Of a stretch of 64,000 bases of DNA, positions 11,131 through 22,000 are shown piece by piece. How positions within the stretch are numbered: position 1 is the first letter of the stretch; each line of letters starts with the position of its first letter. This stretch comes from Apostichopus japonicus. Taxonomy: Eukaryota > Echinodermata > Holothuroidea > Aspidochirotida > Stichopodidae. Below the pieces are notes generated by a model. That model made no database searches. It saw nothing but the letters and a program-made list of their open reading frames with translations, and was not told the DNA's origin. The stretch lies in NCBI RefSeq assembly GCF_037975245.1, contig NC_092569.1, positions 23,917,168-23,981,167 on the forward strand, in the 5' to 3' direction. The translations under genes were made by a program, and so were the position numbers.

Positions 11131-11215
11131 GGGCGTGACATCTCGATCCTTCTGTTACTGTAACTTCTCATTCGGCCTCTGAGGAGGATCCTGCTAGGAT
11201 CGAAATGTCCGGCCC
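11131..11215 (+). ncRNA. Inverted-repeat structure with hammerhead-like core motifs
   Basis: GGGC, then GACATCTCGATCC (11136-11148), pairs with GGATCGAAATGTC then GCCC (11197-11215) with one mismatch. Inside are CTGAGGA (11179-11185, the CUGANGA box), a GATCCT/AGGATC hairpin and GAAA (11202-11205). After GACAUC, the GAAA-UGUC strand could form a hammerhead stem III. Stem I is not convincing and stem II has an extra G. Such motifs occur in Penelope-like retroelements; that origin is inference. Confidence 0.35.
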
Positions 11216-11552
11216 TTTTACTTTTACGCAATAATTAATATCAACAGACAATATTCTCTTGTTGGCAAGCATAGTTTGTATGTTCATATACATCAGTTTA
11301 TTTAAATCCACCTCCATTCAGAAAGAAACATTATTAAAATAAAGAACAGTAAAGAATAAATCAGCACTGACTTGAAATATAATGAATTGTGAATCTCTTT
11401 CAAGGGAATCCTCCCCTACCTCCCCCACCCCCTCCTTCTTCCTAGTATATTGCGAAACTGATTTATTAACAAAAGTGTGCAATATATCAGGATACTTACG
11501 CTTTGTTTATTGGACTAGCATTAATCACTGATGGTTCTTGCTATCTTACCTC

Positions 11553-11800
11553 ACAGTTAATTTTTCGTTGATAGCAGAGGAAAACAATTCAGCACGTATG
11601 ACGGAGACAATGACGCAGGTGGTACCTACAACTGTGCAGAGAAGCACAGAAGCGGCTGGTGGCACTCGAATACTAATTGGTGTCGGTGCTTTGTTAATGG
11701 CAATTGCGATTATTTCCAATACAGCAGCAGCTGTACGTCAGGTTGTACTTATGAAAACATCAATGGTGTCTACAATGGAGACAACGGAGAAAACATCATC
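11553..11800 (+). pseudogene. Gene A last FReD exon, 3'-truncated
   Basis: It encodes FVDSRGKQFSTYDGDNDAGG, then NCAEKHRSGWWHSNTNWCRC and YNGDNGENI. This is the calcium-site and C-terminal region of a fibrinogen domain. The acceptor is CCTCACAG. The domain is cut after NGENI, where a minus-strand LINE 3' tail begins, so the usual GI-W ending is missing. Confidence 0.78.
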
Positions 11801-12420
11801 TCTAATTTCAATTCAATTCAATTTCAATTTCTTTATTCCAGTATAAATTATAAAATTTATAAATAGGACACATAAAAATGATACATAAAAGACGTAAACA
11901 TGTACAAAAATGAAAGCATGAACAAAAACAAGAAATAAGATAGAGGATTAGAAGTTTTAAAGATTAAAAGGATTATAACATCGATTCTAAGAACCCATTT
12001 TGAATATAAATGGCTGCTCTGTAGATAAATGAGTTCTTAAAAAGCATAATTCTAAAAGATGGCAAGATAGTAGGATTACGTAGATTGTACTTGCTGGTTC
12101 TATTGCACAGAGAGATCAACTCTGAGTGAAGTGGGTGATCTTTAGAACTATGTATATTCTTAGCTAGTCTTATGAATTCACTTTTAGCAGCAGTGTTTAC
12201 TTTACCAACAAGGCTTTCATAGTCGAGATTAAATATTTTTGAGCAGTAATGGTAACTGCAACCTCCAATTCGTTGAGATGAAAATTCGACCGTCCTCTTA
12301 ACTTGATGAACAAGATGCCTGCATGTGGAACTGAGCATTTTAGGAAACATTTTTCATAATTATTCAGAAGTTCAAAAAGTCTGACCAAACGAAGCGTGGT
12401 TGGAATAGTTTTTATGAAAG
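11801..12420 (-). mobile_element. LINE 3' end fragment with A/T-rich repeat tail
   Basis: On the minus strand an open frame (11973-12350) ends in SKYNLRNPTILPSFRIMLFK then NSFIYRAAIYIQ. This is the typical C-terminal pattern of CR1/jockey-type LINE polyproteins. At its 3' side lies a TTGAAATTGAATTG-type tail (11808-11832), typical of these LINEs. It truncates gene A's last exon. Confidence 0.7.
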
Positions 12421-12566
12421 ACTTTTACTTGTGGGTAAATTTCATGTTTATTAAAGGTCATATTGGTTATAATTGAAATTGACTTCTCTAACTTTTTAAC
12501 TTAAAAGCATAAACAATATAGATTAATGGGACAATCGCTTTAGTATATAGTTTAAACATCTAGTAA

Positions 12567-12572
<6 letters not shown>

Positions 12573-12602
<30 letters not shown>
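12573..12602. repeat. (TA)n microsatellite
   Basis: About 15 uninterrupted TA dinucleotides. Confidence 0.95.
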
Positions 12603-12659
12603 CTCACTCGACCTGGATTACGTGGACATTCGTTAGTATCCCACCGCGCTATGTGGACA

Positions 12660-12784
12660 CCAACCGATTATGTGGACATTCGATGTCCACGTAACGCAAG
12701 TTGCTCTAAACAGGCTCCACCCCCCACAAAACATACGCTCCTAGTGAAATTACGAACTTTTATTTTTGTCCACATAATCGGTTG
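12660..12784. repeat. Short inverted repeat, MITE-like
   Basis: CAACCGATTATGTGGAC and its perfect complement GTCCACATAATCGGTTG bound this segment. Other GTGGACAT/ATGTCCAC pairs lie inside. No target duplication can be assigned. Confidence 0.6.
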
Positions 12785-12793
12785 AAAGTGATT

Positions 12794-12960
12794 TTAACCC
12801 TAACCCTATTTCCTAACCCTGTTTCCTAACCCTAACCCTATTTCCTAACCCTATTTCCTAAACCCTAACCCTATTTCCTAACCATATTTCCTAACCCTCT
12901 TCACGTATCTCTCTTCACGTACATCGATGGATTTAACTATATTTCCTAACCCTATTTCCT
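12794..12960. repeat. Telomere-like CCTAACCC minisatellite
   Basis: Repeats of CCTAACCCTATTT, with some pure CCCTAA steps, run to within a few bases of the transposon end at 12967. The mixed unit and internal position argue against a chromosome end. Confidence 0.85.
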
Positions 12961-12966
12961 ACTATA

Positions 12967-13440
12967 CACTGAAAAAAAAATTGACATTGTTATGAGTAGT
13001 TTCAGTCTAAAAACATAGACTGACTCACTTTCAGGGCTCATCTTACTCGTATTTCTTAATTTAAATCAAACTTGGCGTCATAGTAGAGCCGTTTTTGTTT
13101 ATATCTCCCCGTATCATAGAGTTACTCACTTTGTAATGAAATTGTACCTACGAAGCTTCTGAACTTCCTTAATGTTGTCTGTGTATACTCATTACCGTTT
13201 TCTGTTTCGTTTTGGGGGTCAATACAATCTATCTGAGTAATAGTTAAATGAGTTGAGAAACACAGTGCAACTTTGTTTATAAAGTTGATGAGTATTTTTA
13301 ATAATGGTTGCGTACACCTACGCACCGTACCGAGAACTGTCACCTCCGCTGGGTAACTGGACTCAAGCTCATAACACTCATCTGAAACGCACTCACGCAA
13401 TATCCGTTTAAGCCGTATGCACATCGTGAATGCATTCAAG
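12967..13440. promoter_or_regulatory. Left subterminal repeat zone of transposon 1
   Basis: Words such as GACTCACTTT, CTTACTCG, GTTACTCACTTTG and ATACTCATTACC recur here. Matching TTACTCA and GAGTAAT words occur at 27830-28020. They are probably protein-binding repeats. A minus-strand open frame at 13122-13439 overlaps this zone and is not called. Confidence 0.55.
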
Positions 13441-14870
13441 ACTTGATAAGAGCAGGTAGGGTATATTTTTACTTAAATGCCACAACGGTTATACTTTTAT
13501 TGCAATTCTATCGATTGATCTGGTTTAATTCGGGTGAAATTCGTGTTTTATTTCTGTTTTATAAGCCAAGTCCTGCACGTTTGTTGCTACGCGAGCAGGC
13601 AGCTAACCCACGTTAGGCTAGTATATAAGATCGGACGCTAGTAGTACTTGGTACAATAACACTAGGCTAGTCATAAGTTAGGCCTATACACAAAACTGCG
13701 AGATACCTTGAACCTGGACGTTTATGATTTATGTTAGGCCAGGCTATAGTAGTCGCATACTGTTACTGTTGATTGCAGTGTTAGGTGTGGCACGGAAAGT
13801 GAAACGTATTAGAAAGTTAACAAAACATAGAAAATGACCAAGCTGTAGGCTTTAGCTATAACTTGTATGATGGTAGGCTGTATTACCGCGATGCTAAGGG
13901 CCTTTTTCTTTCTCAAAAAACTTATGATGAAGCCGATCGTTCTGTTTCCCGACCATTATTAAGTATTAAAGTCTCCTTCATATATTTTGATCAAAATAAA
14001 GTTGATTCACAACCCTGAAGATGTCAATAAACGTCGATAAATTATCTGTCTTGACGGTCGAAGCCACAGAAAATTTCCCATACATCCGCGGATACACACG
14101 TACAAAATTTACATACTGGAATATTGCGGATGTGCTTGACAATCATGTCCTTTTGAAATATTTCATTTGATCTGCTATTACCATAGTGCAATCCGATTCA
14201 CCATACTGTGTGCTTTGTAAAGGTATCCGTACAGGTTTTAGGCCTTCAAATGACAACAAATTTACCTTTAATTATTTTACATTGAAATTACACAAAAATC
14301 ACAAGCACAAATGTATCGCAACCCAACGACACTGGAAACTTGAAAACTTGATGTATATTCAACAAAAACAGCTCAGCATACCATTTTGGTTTGCATTGTG
14401 GATACTGTAGGTTACTTCTGCTTTAGTTGAATGTGAGTGTCAATGTTATTCTTCGTGCTTTGCCTATTGAACGATTCAAATTTGCACGTGAGATACGCGG
14501 TATTACAGCATTCCATCATACTACTACTAGTAGTGGAGCTAAGAAAAGTGACATTTCCAAAGTAGGTTAGCTTAACTATGCTATGCATAATTCAAAGTCA
14601 CAAGTGTTTGGTACAGTGACAATATTTCCCAGAATGTGGAAAGTAACTTAGGCATAGTTTATATTGCTATACCTAGCTTACCGTAATTGAACTCATATGC
14701 CAGTAGGAGTAGGCTAACATTTAAATGTTACAAAGTATAACTTACTGTGAAAAAGGTGTAAGGGGAGGGGGGGGGGTCTCGGGCAAAAATATTCACTAGG
14801 GGTCAAAGGGTGGAACTTTTTGGTTTTAATGATCATGATCTTTGCAGCCATGCTGGCATGTGTAGATGTG
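13441..14870. other. Transposon 1 5' region, nothing recognised
   Basis: No convincing exons. Short open frames are unrecognised. A G-run lies at 14762-14776. Confidence 0.4.
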
Positions 14871-14879
14871 TATGTGTTT

Positions 14880-15835
14880 GGATGTATTGAGGATGTGTTT
14901 GTGATGCCTAGAGCTTGTAAACATACTAAATTAAGTGCAAGAAGCCTGTTGTATTGGCTAAAGTCTAGGGTCATTTTGGGTCAATTTTTGAAAATCTTGT
15001 AAACATGATATCTCAAGTAATGAAGCTTATACAGATCGCACATCATTCCTATGTAGGTGAACCACACTGTGCACAAGAAACCTATTGTTTATGGTGGAGG
15101 TCAAAGGCCACTCCAGGTCAACAGGGGTCAAGTCACTGAAACCTTGTAAACGTAGTATCTAAAGAAGGGAGGCGACACAAATGTAATATATCTTACATGT
15201 AGCTTTACCACCTTGAGTACTGGAAGCTTATTGACTTTGGTGTAGGTCAAATGTAAACATTTGGTATCAACAAGGGTCAATTTGTGAAAACCTTGTAAAC
15301 ATGGTATCTCAAGCAAAGAAGGGTAAGGTAGATCTCACCATTTGTATACATGTAGTGTACGGTGTACCATATTGAGTACAAGACGTTTATTGTTTTTAGT
15401 CATTTGGGGTCAACAGGGGTCAAATTGCTGAAACACTGTTTAGTACAGTATCTCAAGAAGGGAAGCTTGTACTGATATTATGTGTAGTACTGTATGTAGG
15501 CTGGTAAACATGATATCTCAAGAAGGGAACTTGGACAGATCTCGGATTTTTGCTATGTAGGTGAACCACATTGAGTACAAGAAGCCTTTTGTTTTTGATG
15601 GAGGTAAAAAGTCATTTGAGGTCAACAAGGGGCAAATTGCTGAAACCTTGTAGCCACAATAATTCAAGCAAGGTGGGGTTAGTACATATTTCATAGGTTT
15701 ACATCATTGAGTAACAGAAGCCTGTTGATTTTGATGGAGGTCAAAGGTCATGTACAGGGTTCAGTTTGTGAAAACATTTGATTTCTCAAGAAAGGAAGCT
15801 AAGACAGAATTCATCATTATAACGTTGTTGTACAA
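14880..15835. repeat. Degenerate tandem array with AGGTCA words
   Basis: Imperfect units of about 150-170 bp recur, with the words GAAGCCTRTTG, GATGGAGGTCAAAGGTCA, TCAACAGGGGTCA, AACCTTGTAAACATGGTATC and TCTCAAGAAGGGAAGCT. Related single units occur within later introns at 20010-20070 and 22980-23150. Confidence 0.75.
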
Positions 15836-16147
15836 ACAATAATGTTATGTTGATTCTTTTACAGGAAATTGTGATTGGACCCCCACTATTTGGGTTGAAA
15901 TGACTCTCCCCCAGAATCCCCAATCACCATGTGTGTTTGGCACTTGACTTTAGCCATTTCCCATGCATCAAGTTTGAATGTCATGTGTTGCATAGCTATA
16001 TAGGTAATATTTTATATATTGGAAAATATCAGTACACCAAGAAAATTTGTTGTAAGTGTAATCTGAATATTTCTTTACAGTTGATGTAATTTTATTGACA
16101 GAAGGAAGTTGTTTCTTTTTTTTATAGCCCCTTCCAGCAAAAGAAAA

Positions 16148-18646
16148 ATGGATGGTGCTTGCTCATCAGGTAATATACAACAAATATCTTGTGTAATGGC
16201 CTATCAGTGTCAACGGTGCAGAAAATATCAAACAAATAAGTTTAATTCTTTTATGCAGCATCTGAGGCTACTTCATTCACATGAGCCTGATTTCAGTGTT
16301 AGATGTGGAATTGAAAGTTGTGAAAAGGTATACAAAAAAATACCCTCATTCTTGAGTCATATTCACAGAAAACATCCACACTTTAAAGGTGGCATATCGC
16401 AGACTGAAGTTTGTAGGCAGATAGATTCTGGAATAACTTTTTCAACTGAATCAAATGAGTATAGTGTAGATGAAGCAGCTGGTCATGCACCAGTACATTC
16501 TATTAAGATGAGAGATTGTAAACAAGATCTGGCATTGATGATCCTAAAGTGGCAAGAGATGTATCAACTACCTAAAATCCATGTCAGCAATATCTTAAGT
16601 GACATTGGCTTTCTTGTCTCAGCAAGTCACAAGCAATTTTCAGAGGAAACTTGTAAAATGTTCCAAGATCACGGGTTTGAGGTGAATGACAATCCTACAC
16701 TAAAGCAGTTTTTGGACAGAAATGAATTGGCAGAGACTTGTACACATATGCAGTCAGAACATAACCAAATGCAATATTTCGAAAGCAATCTCCCACTTGT
16801 TCAATCTACAGCGATAGTCCTTGGTAGGGATGAGCATGGTAAAATTGAAACATTCCAATATGTTCCAATTCTGGAAATGTTAGAATTGATTCTTTTGAAT
16901 GATGATGTGTTTGCAGAAGTGATGAAATCCACCCACAACCAACAAACAGGGGAAGTAGCCAGTTACAATGATGGAAATTTCTTTAAAGAAAATAGTTTGT
17001 TCCAAACTTATAAGACATCTCTGCAAATTGTTTTATACAATGATGATTTTGAAGTTTCGAACCCTATTGGAACATTTACCAAGAAGCAAAAGCTAAATGG
17101 CATGTATTTTAATTTAGGTAACATTGATGCCAAATTCAAGAGCAAACTGCATGTCATTCAGTTAGTGTCACTATGTAAGAGTTCCTTGATCCAAAAGTAT
17201 GGACTATCTAAAGTCTTTGAGAGATTGATTACTGATCTTCAAACATTAGAAACAAATGGAATGAAAGTAATCAAAGATGGACAAGAATACTTGTTTTTTG
17301 GAACAGTCACAATGATAGTAGCTGACAACTTGGCTAGTCATCAGATTGGTGGGTTCATGGAATCTTTCAGGGCAAATAGAATTTGCAGGTTTTGTATGTT
17401 AAGTTATACAGAGCTTAAGTCCGGAAAGTTTGACATAGCTAGTACTATTAAAAGAACTAAAGAAGTATACTTTCGCCATGTAGAGGTTGTACAAAGAGAC
17501 CAAAGCCTAGCCACTGTTTATGGAGTGAAAACGAATTCTGTATTTAACAAGCTTGACTATTTCCATGTTACTAGGGGCTTGCCATCAGATCCAATGCACG
17601 ATTTGTTGGAGGGAGTCATTCCAAAAGTTTGGGGAGAAGTTTTAACTTGCTTTGTCCAGAGGAAGTTGGTCTCCCTGAATCAGCTGAATCATGACTTAAA
17701 ACATTTTAGGTATAAAGGTAGTGACAAATCAAAGATACCAGCTCCCCTTATTTGGACCCAGAGTCATGTATATGTAAAGCAGACAGCTTCTCAAATGTCT
17801 GGTCTAATGAAAGTTTTATTCTTCGTACTAGGAGATATAATTCCACAATATGATGACTATTGGCAGCTTCTCATACTATCTGCAGATATCTGTGACCTTG
17901 TATTTGCACCAAGGCACAATGAAGCAACAATAGTTATGCTACATGGCCTAGTTCAAGATTTCCTTGAGCTCTACCTTGACCTTTTCAAGGATGGCCTCAT
18001 ACCTAAAATGCATTTCTTAATGCATTACAGTGACCAAATTAGAAATTTTGGACCATTGTCAGCTTGCTCTACTATCAGATTTGAGGCTAAGCATAGCTAC
18101 TTTAAAGGTTTGGCACGTAAAACCAAAAACAGAAAAAATTTGTGTTTAACCTTAGCTAAACAACACCAGTTATTGCAGAGTTTGTATCACATCTCTCCAT
18201 GTTTTTTGGAAAGTGATGAGAAAGATTCAGTGGGTGGATCTCTGTGTGCTGTAGAAAATTTATTACAGGACGTCCAGCATGCTGTGAGGGATATGTTTGG
18301 ACCTATCTCTGAAGTATTCAGATGTACTGCAGTAGTGATAAATGGCAATAGATTTGATGAAAATTCAGTGGTAGTAACAGGTACAGAGAAGAATGTCCTG
18401 CAGTTCAGCATTGTCAAAGCAATTTTTCTCAGGGGCAGTCGTGTCTATTTTCTGGTTTCAGAATTGGAAAATGTTCAGTACTCTGCTCATTATCACTCTA
18501 ATATTGTCAGACCAAATTTCAGTGGCAAAACACATATTATTGAGCCAGAGGATCTTCTTGATTTTCGGCCGTTGGAGTATTATTTCTGTAATGTTGGAAT
18601 ATGTATCCCTCAAAGATACCGGTTGTTGGAGGAATTCATTTGTTAG
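16148..18646 (+). CDS. C2H2 zinc-finger, MHDLLEG-type transposase-like protein of transposon 1
   Basis: This is a single-exon gene of 832 residues from the preferred ATG. The frame is open from 16109, but a polypyrimidine acceptor (TTTTTTTATAG) lies between, so the upstream 13 codons are doubtful. Numbering from 16109: finger 1 C34-C37-H51-H56, finger 2 C66-C71-H84-H89. The central region has TMIVADNLASHQIGGFMESF then CRFCM (D406), and DPMHDLLEGV (residues 495-503). The C-terminal region has PKMHFLMHYSDQIRNFGPL and RFEAKHSYFKGLARKTKN (E659). These boxes recur in repeated, uncharacterised animal proteins and fit a DDE-type transposase; the catalytic assignment of D406, D498 and E659 is a guess. 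No stop or frameshift, so the element may be functional. No coding similarity to the next gene; it should act in the nucleus on the element ends. Confidence 0.8.
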   Translation: MDGACSSGNIQQISCVMAYQCQRCRKYQTNKFNSFMQHLRLLHSHEPDFSVRCGIESCEKVYKKIPSFLSHIHRKHPHFKGGISQTEVCRQIDSGITFSTESNEYSVDEAAGHAPVHSIKMRDCKQDLALMILKWQEMYQLPKIHVSNILSDIGFLVSASHKQFSEETCKMFQDHGFEVNDNPTLKQFLDRNELAETCTHMQSEHNQMQYFESNLPLVQSTAIVLGRDEHGKIETFQYVPILEMLELILLNDDVFAEVMKSTHNQQTGEVASYNDGNFFKENSLFQTYKTSLQIVLYNDDFEVSNPIGTFTKKQKLNGMYFNLGNIDAKFKSKLHVIQLVSLCKSSLIQKYGLSKVFERLITDLQTLETNGMKVIKDGQEYLFFGTVTMIVADNLASHQIGGFMESFRANRICRFCMLSYTELKSGKFDIASTIKRTKEVYFRHVEVVQRDQSLATVYGVKTNSVFNKLDYFHVTRGLPSDPMHDLLEGVIPKVWGEVLTCFVQRKLVSLNQLNHDLKHFRYKGSDKSKIPAPLIWTQSHVYVKQTASQMSGLMKVLFFVLGDIIPQYDDYWQLLILSADICDLVFAPRHNEATIVMLHGLVQDFLELYLDLFKDGLIPKMHFLMHYSDQIRNFGPLSACSTIRFEAKHSYFKGLARKTKNRKNLCLTLAKQHQLLQSLYHISPCFLESDEKDSVGGSLCAVENLLQDVQHAVRDMFGPISEVFRCTAVVINGNRFDENSVVVTGTEKNVLQFSIVKAIFLRGSRVYFLVSELENVQYSAHYHSNIVRPNFSGKTHIIEPEDLLDFRPLEYYFCNVGICIPQRYRLLEEFIC

Positions 18647-18659
18647 TTAATTTATGAGG

Positions 18660-19082
18660 CAGTTTTCCTTGTAGAGGGTTTAGCTCAATGAGTTAAAGCA
18701 GTGTGTTAGGTTTGATAATGCATTAACCACAGTATAATGTTCATATTTAACAACAATAACTAACACATATGCATGTGCCTATAACAGTACAATGCCGTGG
18801 TTGGATTACTTTTTTGTCAGGTGAAATACCTAAAGTGAAGAAAAGTTTGGCTGACCTGTCATTTGCACTATCATTTGCTGATCATGCTCATTTTATGTAT
18901 GCCATGGATCTTTGCGGACATGACAGACTGAATGTTACTGACTCCATCATTGGTGAAGAGCGGGCCATCATATTTTGGGATGTTGTTGGTTTTTTGGCTG
19001 TTGCAAATATTGCCTTTAGAGAAAAATGGTCTGTTCATCTTCACTTACTTAACAACACAGTCCAATTTTTCTAACAGACACA
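18660..19082. other. Spacer between the two transposon genes
   Basis: A 101-codon open frame (18769-19074) has no recognisable motif. This may be the 3' end of the transposase gene and the promoter of the next one. Confidence 0.35.
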
Positions 19083-22000
19083 ATGGACTTTCTTGTATGC
19101 TATGGAGAGGACACATTTGTCATAAAAGTGGGCAGTAGTGATGAGCTTCTCTCATCAATCAGGCAGAAATTTTCAATCTCGGAAAGTATTCAGCTTAAAC
19201 TTAAAGTCTACAACAATGACTGGAATGAGTGGGTCAACATATCCTTACATGAACTGAAAGGCAAGGAAAAGCTAAAAGTTTTCACAGACACTCTTCCTGG
19301 ACTTGATGTGTTTGAAATTCCTTGGACATCACCGGTAACAGGGTCCTCAGCTGAAAGTTCTTTTTTAGACTCTGATGTAGCTGAGGCACTTGAGGGAGGT
19401 GATGACTTGTCCTCAGAAATAAGTTCACCATCAACATCGCACCAAGAAATGGATCAGCTGTTGTCACAGCAATTGCCATCAACACCACAAGCAGCTACAC
19501 AGCAAGAAGTGGAACATCCATCATCGATAGAGAAGAATGTTTCATCTGCAGCTCTAAAACCAATGAGGTCCATTGGTTCTTCTAGCTTTACCCTCCAAAG
19601 GTAAAGTATGAACAAGTGGATCCTTAAATTAATATTTATGATTAAACTAAAGTTCCAAAGGGTCACATATTGGCTTGCACCTCTTTTATCAAATAGTCTT
19701 TTACTGGCCATGTTTGCCAATAAGTATTGATAGAGGACTCGAGTCAGAAGCCACAGTGAAAATATCTCCAAACGTGTTATGTACTGAGATGCACTCAAGC
19801 CAAAGTGACCCTTTCTCTTTGCAGAGCACTGAAACACGGGCCAATGTGACAACAGCATGACATCTACTATGTGCTGAGATACAACACAATATGGTTTTGA
19901 TGAAATCATAAACCTATACGTTCATGCTGGTGTGGGTGTGTGCGTATGTGTGTGTGTGTATGCTTGCATGTTGGTGTGTACAGTATGTGTGAGTGGTGTG
20001 AAGCCCAGCTTGTAATCACGATATCTCAAGAGAGGAAGCTTTGACAGATATACAGTATTTGGCATGTAGGTGTTTTCACTTGTACTGCTGTTTGATCAAG
20101 TTTCTTAATAACACTCACTATAATGTACAATATAACTGATTGATAAAATATTGCTCATGTTATTTCATCAAAACCACAATTCATGTGTACACTCTGGTTT
20201 ATACGTGCATTGTACAGCATATTGACACTGGCCAGTGTAACAATATAGGAATACTTGTTATGTACGTACTGACTACTGAGACACAGGCCATTATGTATCA
20301 TTACTGTACATGCTATTGGGGGAGCCATCCATAGTGACACTATCTCATGCATGCTTGAGACAAGTTGAATTAATGCATGTTATGCTCTAAGACTCAGACC
20401 AGAGTGACAATATGCCTGCTGGTTATGTACAGAGAGAGAGGCCGGTGTGATAGTAATTCGTTTCATGCCTTGTTGTCGAAGAGAAATACTTGTATTAATG
20501 TTATTCTCTATTTCATACGGTTGTTACTAAATGCACAATGATTGATTGAAGAAAACGATGTAGAGGAAGTAAAGTTGGACCTTGGATGTCCTGACCCAGA
20601 CTACAGTAGTCTCCGACTTGGCCTGTGCTGGACTCACACTTTTCTTGGACTTATACTTGGATATACTGGACTCAACAAGCAAGTGACATTTAATGTCCTA
20701 ATGATAGTGGTCAAAATGTTTGAAACACTTATTTACTGATATTTGGTAATATTGACTATCACAAGATTTGGTTGTTTTTACAGAAGAGAAATCCCTCTGA
20801 AGCCATGGCCATCGAAGTTTGAAATTCCAGTGACATCAATGTCCCATACACTACGTTGTTCACTTGAGAAGGGTATATTCCCCAATGAGAGGCTCAGAAG
20901 GCAACTAATTCAAGTTCTATATGATAAAATGACAGAGTATGAAAGGTAAATACATGTTTTGTGTCATATGCTTACACTGAAAAATAGAGTTCATTTGAGT
21001 TCTGAAAGGTTCTTTGTTCCAGTATTACAGGTCTCAGTCTTGGAAAACTGAATGCATACAGTATCATAGATTCTGTACTGATGCCAAGCAGTGAAGTGAT
21101 GTTTGTCTTTTTCCCTTTTCCATTTAATGCAATTAAATGTGGCATTTTCCTTTTTGTTTATAGTCATGAATATGAAAGAAAGTTTTTGTGGTTTAAAAGC
21201 CTAAATTATATGCAAAATATATTACTTTGACAGTTTAACACAATTTAATTGAATATAGGTACCCAACCAAACGGCAGTATGATGATGTTGCATGTGCACT
21301 TGTTGAAACCTTCCCTCATCTGGCTCACAACATCCCATGTGCTAAGCCTTACGTAAGTCCTGATTAAAATCCTCATTACTTTTCATATTAATTTCAGTAT
21401 TAAAAGAACAATTTGACACACCCATATACCTACATTGCTGCTTCAATATATGTGATGGTGATGATAATGGGTGTGTTTTTGTGTGTGATGTTTGACATCA
21501 AAGTTGCAAGAAAAAATCATTTGAATTCAAATATGGTATGTTAGTACCCCATTTTGGAAGCGTAATAAGCAAACTAAAGATTGATATAGTAGCTGTTTTT
21601 GTTGTTATTATTCTTGTCTCCCAATGCAAAAAAAGGTGCAACATAAGTGTCTTTTCCCCAAGTAAAGTTGCATACCTATGAGTACATGTGTTTCTTGGTT
21701 TGATTACACTATTGTCATACAAAAAATTGACCACCTAATGTACTCGATATCCACCTTATATATTTAACTGTGTTCAATATTTACTACGTTAATAGGATTT
21801 CTGGAAAGTGAAGCTCAGTGACAAGTTCCGTAATGAAAGGAAACACTTATTGGGGGCTGCTTTACCTGCAAGAAAGAAGATAAAGATATCTCCAAGTGGA
21901 CATACATTGATGAATGCTGATGAAACTAAAGGACTAGGAGAAGATGAAAGAAGTGTAGAGATGCACCAGAAGTGAGTGTGTTCAGGAATATGTAAAAATC

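Larger units (their letters stand above)
5956..11800 (+). pseudogene. FReD-family gene A, decayed (signal peptide, Cys module, linkers, TIL, EGF, FReD)
   Basis: Exons follow in order with consistent phase: 5956-6025 signal peptide; 7120-7185 Cys module; 7918-7986 and 8408-8476 spacers; from 8670 a truncated TIL exon; 9129-9423 EGF and FReD start; about 9765-10031 middle FReD; about 11553-11800 FReD end. Related vertebrate and invertebrate FReD proteins (ficolins, FREPs, sea cucumber fibrinogen-like proteins) are secreted recognition proteins, so such a role is likely for intact paralogues. This copy looks dead. The TIL exon is interrupted and deleted. There are in-frame stops in the EGF exon, an 11-nt loss at the GGGWT motif, no visible acceptor before the middle FReD exon, and a LINE replaces the C-terminus. 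Confidence 0.8.

Noticed and set aside
12794-12960. Chromosome end
   Set aside because: The repeat is impure, internal and flanked by ordinary sequence.
13122-13439. 105-codon minus-strand frame
   Set aside because: It overlaps the subterminal repeats of transposon 1 and has no recognisable motif.
16109-16147. Upstream ATG of the transposase frame
   Set aside because: A polypyrimidine tract and AG lie between the two ATGs, so the second start (16148) is preferred. Not proven.
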